DNA of 64,000 bases from Bifidobacterium cebidarum (lineage in GTDB: Bacteria; Actinomycetota; Actinomycetes; Actinomycetales; Bifidobacteriaceae): assembly GCF_009193305.1 (NCBI RefSeq), contig NZ_WBVS01000006.1:62001-126000 (forward strand), given 5' to 3'. The position numbers were made by a program, and so were the translations under genes. Shown here piece by piece: positions 27,798 to 36,417 of this stretch. Below the pieces are notes generated by a model. That model was not told where the DNA came from, searched no databases, and worked only from the letters and a program-made list of their open reading frames with translations. Numbering within the stretch: position 1 is the first letter of the stretch; each line of letters starts with the position of its first letter.

Positions 27798-27855
27798 ATT
27801 GCGGCCCAGATGATGCATTGATTTTGGCAACAATGGCAACAATGGCAATCGATGG

Positions 27856-27869
27856 TAACGCAAACGTTA
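27856..27869 (+). promoter_or_regulatory. LacI-type operator candidate upstream of the ABC importer
   Basis: TAACG-CAAA-CGTTA is a symmetric site of the kind bound by LacI-family proteins. It lies about 50 bp before the first permease start and next to a tandem GGCAAC motif. Confidence 0.5.
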
Positions 27870-27920
27870 TGCTTAAACCATATCCGGCCGATGAAGGCAT
27901 GGAATCATGGGAGGAACATC

Positions 27921-28853
27921 GTGAGTTCGTTTTCGGAATTCGGGTCGCTGGTCAAAAACCGGCATCAGCCGAAAGATAAGCCGACCGACACGAAAGTGGC
28001 ATTGGGATTTCTTGCGCCTTGGCTGATCGGCGCGCTGTTTCTGAGCCTGATTCCTATGGTGTATTCGTTGGTGATTTCGTTCACCAAATACAACATGATC
28101 AAGCCGCCGCAGTTCGTGGGGCTCATGAATTATCGGCATATGCTTGCCGATCCGCGTTTTCTGAACTCGCTTGCGGTCACACTGACCTATGTGGTGATCT
28201 CCGTACCGCTGCAGCTGGTGGCGGCACTTGCTCTCGCTGTGCTACTCGATCGCGGTATGCGTGGACTGTCCTTTTACCGCTCCGCCTTCTACCTGCCTTC
28301 CATGCTCGGCGGCTCCGTGGCCGTGGCGGTGCTGTGGAAGATGGTGTTCGGTTCGGACGGACTGTTCAACGCATTGCTGGGATTGCTCGGCATTGACACC
28401 TCGATGAGCTGGATCGCCAACCCCGACACCGCCAACTGGACGCTGATTGCTCTGCATGTCTGGCAGTTCGGCTCGCCGATGGTCATTTTCCTCGCCGGTC
28501 TTCGCCAGATTCCGCGCGAACTGTACGAAGCGGCCAGCGTGGATGGTGCCGGCAAGTGGCGCCAATTCCGCTCCATTACTCTTCCAATGCTCAGTCCGAT
28601 CATCTTCTTCAACCTGGTGATGAGTGTCATCAACTCATTCCAGACGTTCACGCAAGCCTACGTGGTCTCCGGGGGCACTGGTGGTCCTTCGGATTCCACA
28701 CTGTTCTACACGCTGTATCTCTACCAGCAGGGTTTCGCTTCCTTGAGGATGGGATACGCCTCCGCGCTGGCCTGGGTCATGGTGGTGATCGTGGCTCTGC
28801 TCACTGGAATAAACTTCGCTCTTTCCAAGTTCTGGGTGCATTACGATGACTGA
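27921..28853 (+). CDS. Carbohydrate ABC transporter permease (MalF type)
   Basis: A 310-residue inner-membrane permease with six helices. FLAPWLIGALFLSLIPMVYSLVISFTKYN is the typical first span, and the EAA loop that docks the ATPase reads YEAASVDGAGKWRQFRSITLPMLSP. The GTG at 27921 is chosen because GGGAGG lies seven bases upstream; the frame is open from 27852. It overlaps the next permease gene by eight bases, showing an operon. No ATPase gene is in the cluster, so it probably shares an MsmK-type ATPase encoded elsewhere, as bifidobacterial sugar importers do. Confidence 0.92.
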   Translation: MSSFSEFGSLVKNRHQPKDKPTDTKVALGFLAPWLIGALFLSLIPMVYSLVISFTKYNMIKPPQFVGLMNYRHMLADPRFLNSLAVTLTYVVISVPLQLVAALALAVLLDRGMRGLSFYRSAFYLPSMLGGSVAVAVLWKMVFGSDGLFNALLGLLGIDTSMSWIANPDTANWTLIALHVWQFGSPMVIFLAGLRQIPRELYEAASVDGAGKWRQFRSITLPMLSPIIFFNLVMSVINSFQTFTQAYVVSGGTGGPSDSTLFYTLYLYQQGFASLRMGYASALAWVMVVIVALLTGINFALSKFWVHYDD

Positions 28854-29829
28854 TATTGCAACGATGGATGCCATGCTGAATCCTCCTGAATCCATCAAGA
28901 AGAAGACCATGCGTGAAATGCGCGAACGGCAACGGAAGCAGGATGCCTATGCCGAACTTGGTTCCGGTGCCGGTATGAATCCTCATCGCGGGCGCAGCAT
29001 CGCACGCGTAGTCGGTTCCGTTGTCAAGCAGGTCCTGATACTGCTGCTCGCGATTCTGATGCTGTATCCGATTCTGTGGATGGTCGCCAGCTCCTTGCGC
29101 CCCCAAAACGAGATTTTCACCAATATGGGTCTGCTGGTCACTCAACCGGTCTGGCAAAACTATGCGGCCGGTTGGCACGCATTGAGCTACCCGTTCGGCC
29201 GCTATATCCTCAACTCGTTGATTATTGTAGTGTTCGCGATCGTTGGCAACATCCTGACCTGTTCGATGGCAGCGTATGCATTTGCGAGACTGAACTTCCG
29301 GTTCCGCGGTGTGTTGTTCGGCTTTATGCTGCTCATGCTGATGATTCCGATTCATGTGATTGTGATTCCGCAATACATCATGTGGAATTCGCTCCACCTC
29401 ATCAATACATTCGTGCCGCTGATTCTGCCGAAGTTCCTGGCGATGGATGGATTCTTCACCTTCCTGTTCTACCAGTTCCTGCGCGGGCTGCCGCGCGACC
29501 TGGACGAGGCCGCCAAGATCGACGGTGCCGGCCACATCCGCATCTTCTTCCAGATCCTGCTGCCGCTCATGAAGCCGGCCATCGGCACCTGCGCGGTGTT
29601 CACCTTCATCTGGACATGGAACGACTTCTTCAGCCAGTTGCTGTACCTGACCAAACCTGATATGTACACTGTGCCGATCGCGTTGCGTACGTTCATTGAC
29701 TCGCAATCCCAATCCAGTTATGGTCCGATGTTTGCCATGAGCGTGGTGTCCTTGATTCCGTTGTTCCTGGTGTTCACGTTCGGGCAGAAGTACCTTGTTC
29801 AGGGTATTGCGACTACTGGGGGTAAGTAA
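28846..29829 (+). CDS. Carbohydrate ABC transporter permease (MalG type)
   Basis: A 327-residue partner permease. A charged N-terminal tail of about 55 residues (MREMRERQRKQDAY) precedes six helices. The EAA loop is LDEAAKIDGAGHIRIFFQILLPLMKP, and MYPILWMVASSLRPQNEIF is a family-typical start of the domain. It overlaps the upstream permease by eight bases, and its stop overlaps the ATG of the binding-protein gene by one base, so all three are translationally linked. Confidence 0.92.
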   Translation: MTDIATMDAMLNPPESIKKKTMREMRERQRKQDAYAELGSGAGMNPHRGRSIARVVGSVVKQVLILLLAILMLYPILWMVASSLRPQNEIFTNMGLLVTQPVWQNYAAGWHALSYPFGRYILNSLIIVVFAIVGNILTCSMAAYAFARLNFRFRGVLFGFMLLMLMIPIHVIVIPQYIMWNSLHLINTFVPLILPKFLAMDGFFTFLFYQFLRGLPRDLDEAAKIDGAGHIRIFFQILLPLMKPAIGTCAVFTFIWTWNDFFSQLLYLTKPDMYTVPIALRTFIDSQSQSSYGPMFAMSVVSLIPLFLVFTFGQKYLVQGIATTGGK

Positions 29830-31142
29830 TGAAGCGTATGTGGAAGAAGATTGCGGCTGCGGCGTTGTCTGCCGCGACGTTGTGCGCGACCGCTGCATGC
29901 GGCAGCTCAGTCGGAACCTCTGATGTGCCAGTGGTACCGGCAGACGGCAACGTGACCATTCGACTCGATTGGTGGGGTGGCGACGCTCGCATCAAAGCCA
30001 CCGAGCAGGCCGTCAAGGGTTTTGAACAGGAGCATCCGAATATCCATGTCGATATGGAATACTCTGACTGGACCGGCTACTGGGACAAACTCGCCGTGCA
30101 ATCCGCCGGTGGCAATGCGCCAGATGTGATGCAGATGGATGAACTGTACCTTGCCTTTTATGGTTCCATGGGCTCCCTGCTTGACCTGAACAAGGCTTCG
30201 CAATATCTGGACCTCAGCACCATGGACGCATCGCTCAAATCCATGGGCCAAGTTGAAGGCAAACAAGTGGCAGCTCCAGCTACCACTGCACAATACGGCG
30301 TTATCGTCAACAACGATGTGCTGAATTCCCTGGGACTGACGCTTCCAGATACCGATCAATGGACATGGGATGATTTCGAGCAATTCGCCCGGCAAGTCTC
30401 CGAACGTTCAGACGGCAAATACATTGGATCAATCGCGCCGAATAACGGATACGGCTTGCAATTGTGGGCTCGACAGCATGGCGAGAACCTGTTCCGAGGA
30501 AACTCCATCACCATCTCACCGGAAACGTTGGCCTCGTTCCTGCAATTACCCGCAGATTGGGCGAAGAACGGTGTTGAAGGCAATGCCGAACGTTGGAGCG
30601 AAAACACGGCAGCCAGCCTGAACGATACCGATTTCGGCAAAGGCAAGCAGGCCATGATGATTACCCAGGCGACGATGATTACGCCGTATGCCGAGGCTGC
30701 CGGCACACAGAACATGACGGTCGTTCCCATGCCGCAAGCAACTCCTGGCGCAAAAACCATGTACCTGAAACCAGGTATGTATTGGGCTGTGTCATCCGGC
30801 TCACAGCATCCCGCCGAAGCCGCCATGCTGGTCGACTATCTGATCAACAACAAGCAGGCCGGTAAGGTACTCGGCACCGAGCGAGGCATTCCCGCGAACA
30901 ACGATATCCGCAAGATGCTTGCCGGTGAGGCTTCAGGCACCGATCGAGCGGCATTGGACTTCATCGACACCATCCAGCCCACCATCGGCAAAGCCCCGGC
31001 AATCACGCCGAACGGCGCTTCCGAACTGGATAAGACCATCGTGCGCTACCAGCAGGATGTCGTGTTCGGCAAGCGCAAGCCATTGGACGCTGCGAAGTCG
31101 ATGATCGCCGAGCTTCAGGAATCCATCGACTTCGCCTCATAA
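29829..31142 (+). CDS. Sugar ABC transporter substrate-binding lipoprotein
   Basis: A 437-residue family-1 solute-binding protein. The N-terminus MKRMWKKIAAAALSAATLC is a signal peptide ending in the lipobox ATAAC, so the mature protein is anchored through the Cys at about residue 24. VTIRLDWWGGDARIKATEQAVKGFEQEHPNI and APDVMQMDELYLAFY are typical of the fold. The ligand is unknown. As the last gene of the importer operon it defines specificity; a LacI-like operator stands before the operon. The stop is followed by a repeat element at 31173. Confidence 0.92.
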   Translation: MKRMWKKIAAAALSAATLCATAACGSSVGTSDVPVVPADGNVTIRLDWWGGDARIKATEQAVKGFEQEHPNIHVDMEYSDWTGYWDKLAVQSAGGNAPDVMQMDELYLAFYGSMGSLLDLNKASQYLDLSTMDASLKSMGQVEGKQVAAPATTAQYGVIVNNDVLNSLGLTLPDTDQWTWDDFEQFARQVSERSDGKYIGSIAPNNGYGLQLWARQHGENLFRGNSITISPETLASFLQLPADWAKNGVEGNAERWSENTAASLNDTDFGKGKQAMMITQATMITPYAEAAGTQNMTVVPMPQATPGAKTMYLKPGMYWAVSSGSQHPAEAAMLVDYLINNKQAGKVLGTERGIPANNDIRKMLAGEASGTDRAALDFIDTIQPTIGKAPAITPNGASELDKTIVRYQQDVVFGKRKPLDAAKSMIAELQESIDFAS

Positions 31143-31172
31143 GCCGATGGACTCTCGACCACCCCTCAACTA

Positions 31173-31257
31173 GACTGTAGGTTTTTGAACACTGACTGTA
31201 GGATTCCTAACGAAAAACGTTCAAAAACCTACAGTCAGTGTTCAAAAACCTACAGTC
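31173..31257. repeat. Inverted/direct repeat element (BIME-like) between convergent genes
   Basis: Two perfect 30-bp arms (31173-31202 and 31228-31257) face each other across 25 bp. They are built from a unit close to GACTGTAGGTTTTTGAAC that occurs four times: one good copy and one degenerate copy (GACTGTAGGATTCCTAACG) on the plus strand, and two good copies on the minus strand, the inner of which starts in the spacer. It could serve as a bidirectional terminator or be a dispersed intergenic element. Confidence 0.85.
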
Positions 31258-31303
31258 GGGGAGGTAGATGGAGGAATGGTGCTTGAGTGTGGGCCTGCTG
31301 AGG

Positions 31304-31915
31304 CTATACGCGCGCGCCATCATCGAAATAGCCGCCCTTATCTCCGGGACGGTTCTTACGATTGAGGATTTTGGCCACCAGACCGCCCAAACCGAGCACC
31401 GTGCATATGCCGAACACAATGTTCAATATCGAACTCAATACTGGAATGCTGTAGAGCGCAGGCACCAGAATCATGGCCAATGAGCCCACCAGACCAATGA
31501 TGAGGAGCGTTGTCAATAGTACGGTCGAGGCATGTACCGGCCCCAAATCCGGGTTCGGGGGAGTGAAGCCGCCGTCATCGTAACGGTCTATCACATCGTC
31601 GGTGTCAAGCCAGCTTGAACCGGTGAAATCGCGAGGGCCACGACCATTCTTCATGCGTTCGTGGAATGGACGTACACCATCGGTGAACGCAGCGGCGTCC
31701 AGATCATCCACGGAAAGCAGTGCCTCTTTTTCACGCTTTTTAGCCTGTTTCTCGAATTTCCTGGCTTGGCGTGACGTGGCCACGTCGTTGAGGTCCGCCT
31801 TATGCTCGGCTTCGAAGGCAGCCCAAGCCGCATCGAGATCGTTGTGCTTTGCACCATCATCCGGCGTGGGTGTTGTCGGCTCGTCAGCTGCGTTGGTATT
31901 GTTGAGGTCAGTCAT
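31304..31915 (-). CDS. Uncharacterised protein with a C-terminal membrane segment pair
   Basis: A 203-residue protein I do not recognise. Residues 1-120 are soluble and strongly charged (AAWAAFEAEHKADLNDVATSRQARKFEKQAKKREKEA, probably helical or coiled), followed by FTGSSWLDTDDVIDRYDDGGFTPPNPDLGP. Two hydrophobic helices at about 128-150 and 153-178 end in a short basic tail. The layout suggests a membrane-anchored cytoplasmic domain. The start at 31915 faces the plsC gene, only 18-51 bp away depending on the plsC start, so the two promoters must overlap. Confidence 0.7.
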   Translation of the reverse strand: MTDLNNTNAADEPTTPTPDDGAKHNDLDAAWAAFEAEHKADLNDVATSRQARKFEKQAKKREKEALLSVDDLDAAAFTDGVRPFHERMKNGRGPRDFTGSSWLDTDDVIDRYDDGGFTPPNPDLGPVHASTVLLTTLLIIGLVGSLAMILVPALYSIPVLSSILNIVFGICTVLGLGGLVAKILNRKNRPGDKGGYFDDGARV

Positions 31916-31966
31916 ATACACCACTCTAATCTGATGCCCCAAACCGCGCAGGGAGGGAAACGCCAA

Positions 31967-32668
31967 GTGCTGTACTGGTTCTTCGTCAAAGTCTTCGGTC
32001 CTATTGCCCGTCATCGTCTCGGCCCCACTGTCTCCGGCCTGAATAATGTGCCGCGCACCGGCGGTGCCATCATCGCCGCCAACCATCTTGCGGTAATTGA
32101 TGATGCGTTGATTCCAATCACCTGTCCGCGTATGGTGCACTTCATGGGCAAGGCCGAATACTTCGAAGGCAAGGGGCTGAAAGGAAAGTTCAAGAAGTGG
32201 TGGTTCACTTCCGTCGGCGTGTTCCCGGTGGACCGTTCCGGCGGTAACAAGTCGCTTGGTGCGCTTGAGCATGCGCGTGAGATCATCGAAGACGGCCACC
32301 TGTTCGGCATTCACATCGAAGGCACGCGCAGTCCGGATGGCCGCATGTACAAGGGACACACGGGGGTGGCTCGTCTCGCTCTGGAGACCGGATGCCCGAT
32401 TGTGCCTGTGGCGTTGATCGGTTCGGATTTGCTGCAGCCTATCGGCACTACGATTCCGAAGAAAGGCAAGACCCAGGTCAAGTATGGCAAGCCGATTGAG
32501 GTTGCCAAGAAGTCCGCTGACGAGATCACGCATGCCGAGCTGCGCGAACTGACCGATCGCGTGTCTGCCGCCATTCAGGCCATGAGCGGCCAGGAATACG
32601 TGGACGAATACGCGCAGAAGGTCAAAGCTGAGCTGAAAGCCGCCAAAGAAGCTGAGGCTGCCGAATAA
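31967..32668 (+). CDS. plsC: 1-acyl-sn-glycerol-3-phosphate acyltransferase (PlsC type)
   Basis: A membrane-associated acyltransferase of about 233 residues that makes phosphatidic acid. The catalytic NH-x4-D is NHLAVID, followed by FPVDRSGG and the substrate-binding EGTRSPDGRMYKGHTGVARLA. I chose the GTG at 31967 because GGGAGGG stands nine bases before it and a TCTAAT -10 box lies at 31925, which would put the transcript start after the alternative ATG 31934. The C-terminal tail is a charged helix (VKAELKAAKEAEAAE). Confidence 0.88.
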   Translation: MLYWFFVKVFGPIARHRLGPTVSGLNNVPRTGGAIIAANHLAVIDDALIPITCPRMVHFMGKAEYFEGKGLKGKFKKWWFTSVGVFPVDRSGGNKSLGALEHAREIIEDGHLFGIHIEGTRSPDGRMYKGHTGVARLALETGCPIVPVALIGSDLLQPIGTTIPKKGKTQVKYGKPIEVAKKSADEITHAELRELTDRVSAAIQAMSGQEYVDEYAQKVKAELKAAKEAEAAE

Positions 32669-32685
32669 TTCATCGGAGCAAACAA

Positions 32686-32732
32686 CAATAGCCGGGAATG
32701 ATTCTTACTGAGGGAACCATTCCCGGCTATTG
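32686..32732. terminator. Bidirectional hairpin between plsC and the kinase gene
   Basis: CAATAGCCGGGAATG (32686-32700) and CATTCCCGGCTATTG (32718-32732) are a perfect 15-bp inverted repeat around a 17-base loop between two convergent genes. Confidence 0.85.
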
Positions 32733-32762
32733 TCGTTTACGGCTCATGATTGGTATGCGAAA

Positions 32763-35060
32763 TCACACCACAGTCAAGGTGATGACGGTCGGGGTGCCGT
32801 TCTCGTCGCGCAATCGCACGGTCTCGCCGGCTTTGGGGCTTTGGATGCGGACCTCATGGGTCAAATCACCCAATGGCGCGGACTTCTTCACGGTAAAGCC
32901 GAGCTTTTCGAGTTGCTTGGCCGCGTTATCGTAGGACATGCCGACCACGTTGGGCAGCACTGTGGTTTCCGGTCCCTTGGACACCACCACATCCACGCTG
33001 TCGCCCCACTTCAGTTGTGTACCAGCCTTCTGAGAGGCCGACATCACGGTTCCGGCTGCGATCTTGTCGTCATACTCCTCGGTGATATTGGCGGTGAGCT
33101 TGAGCTGATCGAACGAGTCGAGCATCTCATCCTTGGTCTTGCCCACGATATCCGGCATGCTGACCGGCATCGGCCCCTTGCTCAAGGTGATGGTCACTTC
33201 GGCATCATGCTTCATCGTGGTGCCCGGATCAGGGGAGATGGTCAAGGCCGCGCCCTCGGGAACATCCATCGAATACTGATCTTGAGATTCATCATGGGTG
33301 ATGTTGCTGAATCCGGCATTCTTCAATGCGGTGATCGGGTCCTTGCCGTTGGCGGCTGACGAGTCCAGAATGTCGTCCGGAATGGTGACCATCTGCGTGC
33401 CCTTGGACACTACGATCTTTAGTTGTTGGTTGCCGCGCTTGCCCACACGGCTATTGACGAACGCCTCGGCCTTACCAAGGGATACGGAGATGATCTTGCC
33501 CTTGTCGACAGTGTCGTTGTATTCCCGCGAAACCTGATACGGGATGCCTGTGGTCTTCAGCAAGCTCTCATAGGTGGACCAGTCCGCTCCGGAAAGCGGG
33601 CACTGGGCATCTCCCTCGGTACAGGACACATCCTCAGGCTGGGGCACGCTCCAGTAGCTGCCGGGACCCACATACCACCACCAGCCGAATCCGCCGCACA
33701 CGCCGGCCAGAAGCAATGCCACGACGAGCACGATGGTGAGCCCGGTCTTGGCTCGCTTCGACAGGCTACTGGGCTTGGCTGCGGCCGTATCCGTTGCCGC
33801 GTCTCCTGTTTCCGAAACTGTTCCGGAAACAGGAGTATCCGTGGTATGAAGCGCCTGCGTTGGCTCTTCTGGCATCCGGGGCAATGTCCGCGTTTGACCG
33901 CCGTTAGCACCTGATTGCGGCATCACTCTGGTCTGGCCAACGTTGCCATGATCGGAAACGTTGGAAGCCGCGGACGATGAAGTCCCGATGGCCGTGGTCG
34001 GTGCGATCGGTGTGGCGGCAGTCGACGCATTGGCGTAACTATCCGATGTGCCATGACCGGCAGGAGCCGGAGGCATCGGCGGCGCAGGCGGTGCCGGTTG
34101 CGCCGCCGTCAGACGTTCTGCGGCCTGGCCAATGGTGCCTACCAAAGCTGGAGCCGTGGCATCATTGCGATTCGTGTCGACCGCAGTGGCGTGCAGTCGG
34201 TATTGCCATGCCTCCATTGGCAGTTGGGCCGCCAGCTGGCGCAACTCGGAGGCCGCCTCGAAGCCGTCTTTGGGACGTGCCTCGACGGCTCTGGCGGTCA
34301 GATGCGAGATGAACGCCGACACGGCTGGATTGATGCCGGGGCAGACCGTGGTGATGGAGGGAACATCTTCGTGCACGTGTTTGAAGACAAGAGTGACCGG
34401 ATTGTCGGAATCGAATGGGACCCTGCCGGCCAGCATCTCCCATGCCATGATGCCTACGGAATACAAGTCGCCCTGCGGGGTGGCCAGATTGTTCTCGATC
34501 ATTTCCGGCGCGAGATAGGCGGCCGTGCCCAGCAGCATGCCCGTGGAGCTCAGTGTCGCCTGGCTGGCGGCCTTGGCCAGACCGAAATCGGTGATCTGCA
34601 CATGGCCGCGATCGTTGATGAGGATGTTCTCCGGCTTGATATCGCGATGCACTACGCCGGCCCTATGCGCCGAAGACAGCCCATCCAAGGTCTCGGCCAC
34701 GATGCGCAGCGTTTCGCGTACGGAGAACGTACCCTGCACGTTCATCTCATGGCGCAGATTGATGCCGTGCACGTATTCCATGACCAGAAAATCAAGCCCG
34801 TTGAATTCGCCGGTGTCGTACACCTGCACGATATGAGGGTTCGCAATGGCTGCGGCGGAGTTGGCCTCGCGGTGGAATCGCTCCACGAATTGGGCACGAT
34901 GCGGGCCTTGGGCCAGCTGCGTGTGCATCACCTTAATGGCCACAGTGCGACCCAGGCGTTCGTCAACCGCCTCATACACCGTGGCCATGCCGCCTTCGGC
35001 GATATTGCGCACAATGCGGTAGCGTCCCTCGATCATCTGTGCGGGCTCGTTCTCACTCAT
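32763..35060 (-). CDS. pknB: PASTA-domain Ser/Thr protein kinase (PknB type)
   Basis: A 765-residue transmembrane kinase that senses cell-wall fragments. The kinase domain (about 12-275) has the P-loop AEGGMATVYE, Lys 43, HRDIKPEN at 138-145, DFG at 158-160 and the APE-type segment AYLAPEM. A Pro/Ala/Thr-rich juxtamembrane region follows, then one membrane helix (TIVLVVALLLAGVCGGFGWWW, near 440-460). The outside part contains about four PASTA repeats, the last being TTVLPNVVGMSYDNAAKQLEKLGFTVKK. An in-frame TTG lies one codon upstream. Here it neighbours a polyprenyl synthase instead of the usual rodA/pbpA cluster, so it is a second or relocated PASTA kinase. Confidence 0.92.
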   Translation of the reverse strand: MSENEPAQMIEGRYRIVRNIAEGGMATVYEAVDERLGRTVAIKVMHTQLAQGPHRAQFVERFHREANSAAAIANPHIVQVYDTGEFNGLDFLVMEYVHGINLRHEMNVQGTFSVRETLRIVAETLDGLSSAHRAGVVHRDIKPENILINDRGHVQITDFGLAKAASQATLSSTGMLLGTAAYLAPEMIENNLATPQGDLYSVGIMAWEMLAGRVPFDSDNPVTLVFKHVHEDVPSITTVCPGINPAVSAFISHLTARAVEARPKDGFEAASELRQLAAQLPMEAWQYRLHATAVDTNRNDATAPALVGTIGQAAERLTAAQPAPPAPPMPPAPAGHGTSDSYANASTAATPIAPTTAIGTSSSAASNVSDHGNVGQTRVMPQSGANGGQTRTLPRMPEEPTQALHTTDTPVSGTVSETGDAATDTAAAKPSSLSKRAKTGLTIVLVVALLLAGVCGGFGWWWYVGPGSYWSVPQPEDVSCTEGDAQCPLSGADWSTYESLLKTTGIPYQVSREYNDTVDKGKIISVSLGKAEAFVNSRVGKRGNQQLKIVVSKGTQMVTIPDDILDSSAANGKDPITALKNAGFSNITHDESQDQYSMDVPEGAALTISPDPGTTMKHDAEVTITLSKGPMPVSMPDIVGKTKDEMLDSFDQLKLTANITEEYDDKIAAGTVMSASQKAGTQLKWGDSVDVVVSKGPETTVLPNVVGMSYDNAAKQLEKLGFTVKKSAPLGDLTHEVRIQSPKAGETVRLRDENGTPTVITLTVV

Positions 35061-35143
35061 CAACTCGTACGGTTCCTTTGAATTCAGCTGAACATGGTTC
35101 AGTGTACCTTGTCCGGGCTACGCGCGAGGCGGCGGAAATACGA

Positions 35144-36229
35144 CTATCGCAGATCAACGGGAATGAAACGCGCGCATGCGTCGATAAGACGGTGCTCACG
35201 CTGATCGGAGAGCCCCAATGCCGCGATTGCCGACCGGGACTGTTTCCACAGTGCCTGAATGCGTTCGCGCGAGTGATTGATGGCACCGGTGCTCTCGAAC
35301 AATGCGATAGCCCGTTCCACCTGCCGCTCATCACGGTGCGGAGCCTCGAACATGTCGCGCAATTCCTGCTGTTCATCGGCATGTGCGGATTGCAGAGCGT
35401 CGGCCAGCAGCACGGTTCGCTTGCCCTCGCGGATATCGCCGCCGACGGGCTTGCCGGTATGACGGCTTGAACCGATGACATCCAGCAGATCATCCGCAAG
35501 TTGGAATGCCAAACCTAACGGTTCGCCCACTGCGAGCGCCTGACGCTTGGCCTCGGCCGGCTCCACTCCGGCAGCCAGCAACGCGAGCAACAGAGGAGCG
35601 ATAGTGGTGTAGCTGGCGGTCTTCCAACGGAATACGTTGAGCGAAGCCTCAACCAATGCTTGCGGATCGTTCAGCGGGGTCATCTCCACGCCCAGGTCCA
35701 GCACCTGGCCAATCTCCACTTCGCGCTGCATGGTGAGGAACGCTTCGACGATGGCATCGCCATTGTTGAGTTGCTCGGCGGCTCTACGTGCGATCTCGAT
35801 GCATGCGGTGGCCAGAATATCGCCCAGCATCAGTCCCAACCCCCGGCCGATGGACGTATTGTGCACGGTGGTTTCCAGCGCCCGATGCGCGGATGGCTTG
35901 CCACGGCGCAGGTCGGATTCATCGATGATGTCATCATGCACCAGCGCCGCGGTCTGGAACACCTCGATGGCGCAAGCCAGATCGATCATGGCCTCGCGTC
36001 TGCCGGCTGCATATTGTGCGGGGGCCAGCAGGTCGAAAGCATCGAGGCTGAGGAGTGCGCGCAGCCGTTTACCGCCTTGGCTTGAAGTGACTGCCTGGGC
36101 GACCACTTCCGCCATTACCGGCTTCAGGGCGGCAGCCACCTCGCCGGTGGAAGGAGCGTCGGTCAGTTCCCGAACCAGCTCGCTGATGCGCGGTTCGATG
36201 ATGGAAAGGTCATTCACGGTTGTGCACAT
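35144..36229 (-). CDS. Polyprenyl (geranylgeranyl-type) diphosphate synthase
   Basis: A 361-residue trans-isoprenyl diphosphate synthase. The first Asp-rich motif is in LVHDDIIDESDLRRG and the second in FQLADDLLDVIG; GGKRLRALLSL is the conserved isopentenyl-diphosphate site. It extends allylic diphosphates with IPP to make the precursor of undecaprenyl carriers or other isoprenoids; chain length cannot be read safely. ATG 36229 is chosen since the family starts near here; the frame is open further upstream to 36559 across a DUF4192 gene on the other strand. It lies directly upstream of the kinase gene and may be co-transcribed with it. Confidence 0.92.
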   Translation of the reverse strand: MCTTVNDLSIIEPRISELVRELTDAPSTGEVAAALKPVMAEVVAQAVTSSQGGKRLRALLSLDAFDLLAPAQYAAGRREAMIDLACAIEVFQTAALVHDDIIDESDLRRGKPSAHRALETTVHNTSIGRGLGLMLGDILATACIEIARRAAEQLNNGDAIVEAFLTMQREVEIGQVLDLGVEMTPLNDPQALVEASLNVFRWKTASYTTIAPLLLALLAAGVEPAEAKRQALAVGEPLGLAFQLADDLLDVIGSSRHTGKPVGGDIREGKRTVLLADALQSAHADEQQELRDMFEAPHRDERQVERAIALFESTGAINHSRERIQALWKQSRSAIAALGLSDQREHRLIDACARFIPVDLR

Positions 36230-36417
36230 GCCTAATAACTTATCCACAGGCTGTGATGAATACAAGAACGTTGGAAACATTGGGTTCTGAAGCTCGAACC
36301 ACATAGGTGGGTTTTCACCTCGTTCCCGGCGGTTTTCGTGCATAGTGGACACACGTCCATCCCGGGCCCGGCGTTGGGCGGCGAGACACCGGATCTTCGA
36401 CGTAGAGGAGGAACACC

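Noticed and set aside
31173-31257. CRISPR-like array
   Set aside because: There are only four units, in opposite orientations and without unique spacers of equal length; no cas gene is nearby.
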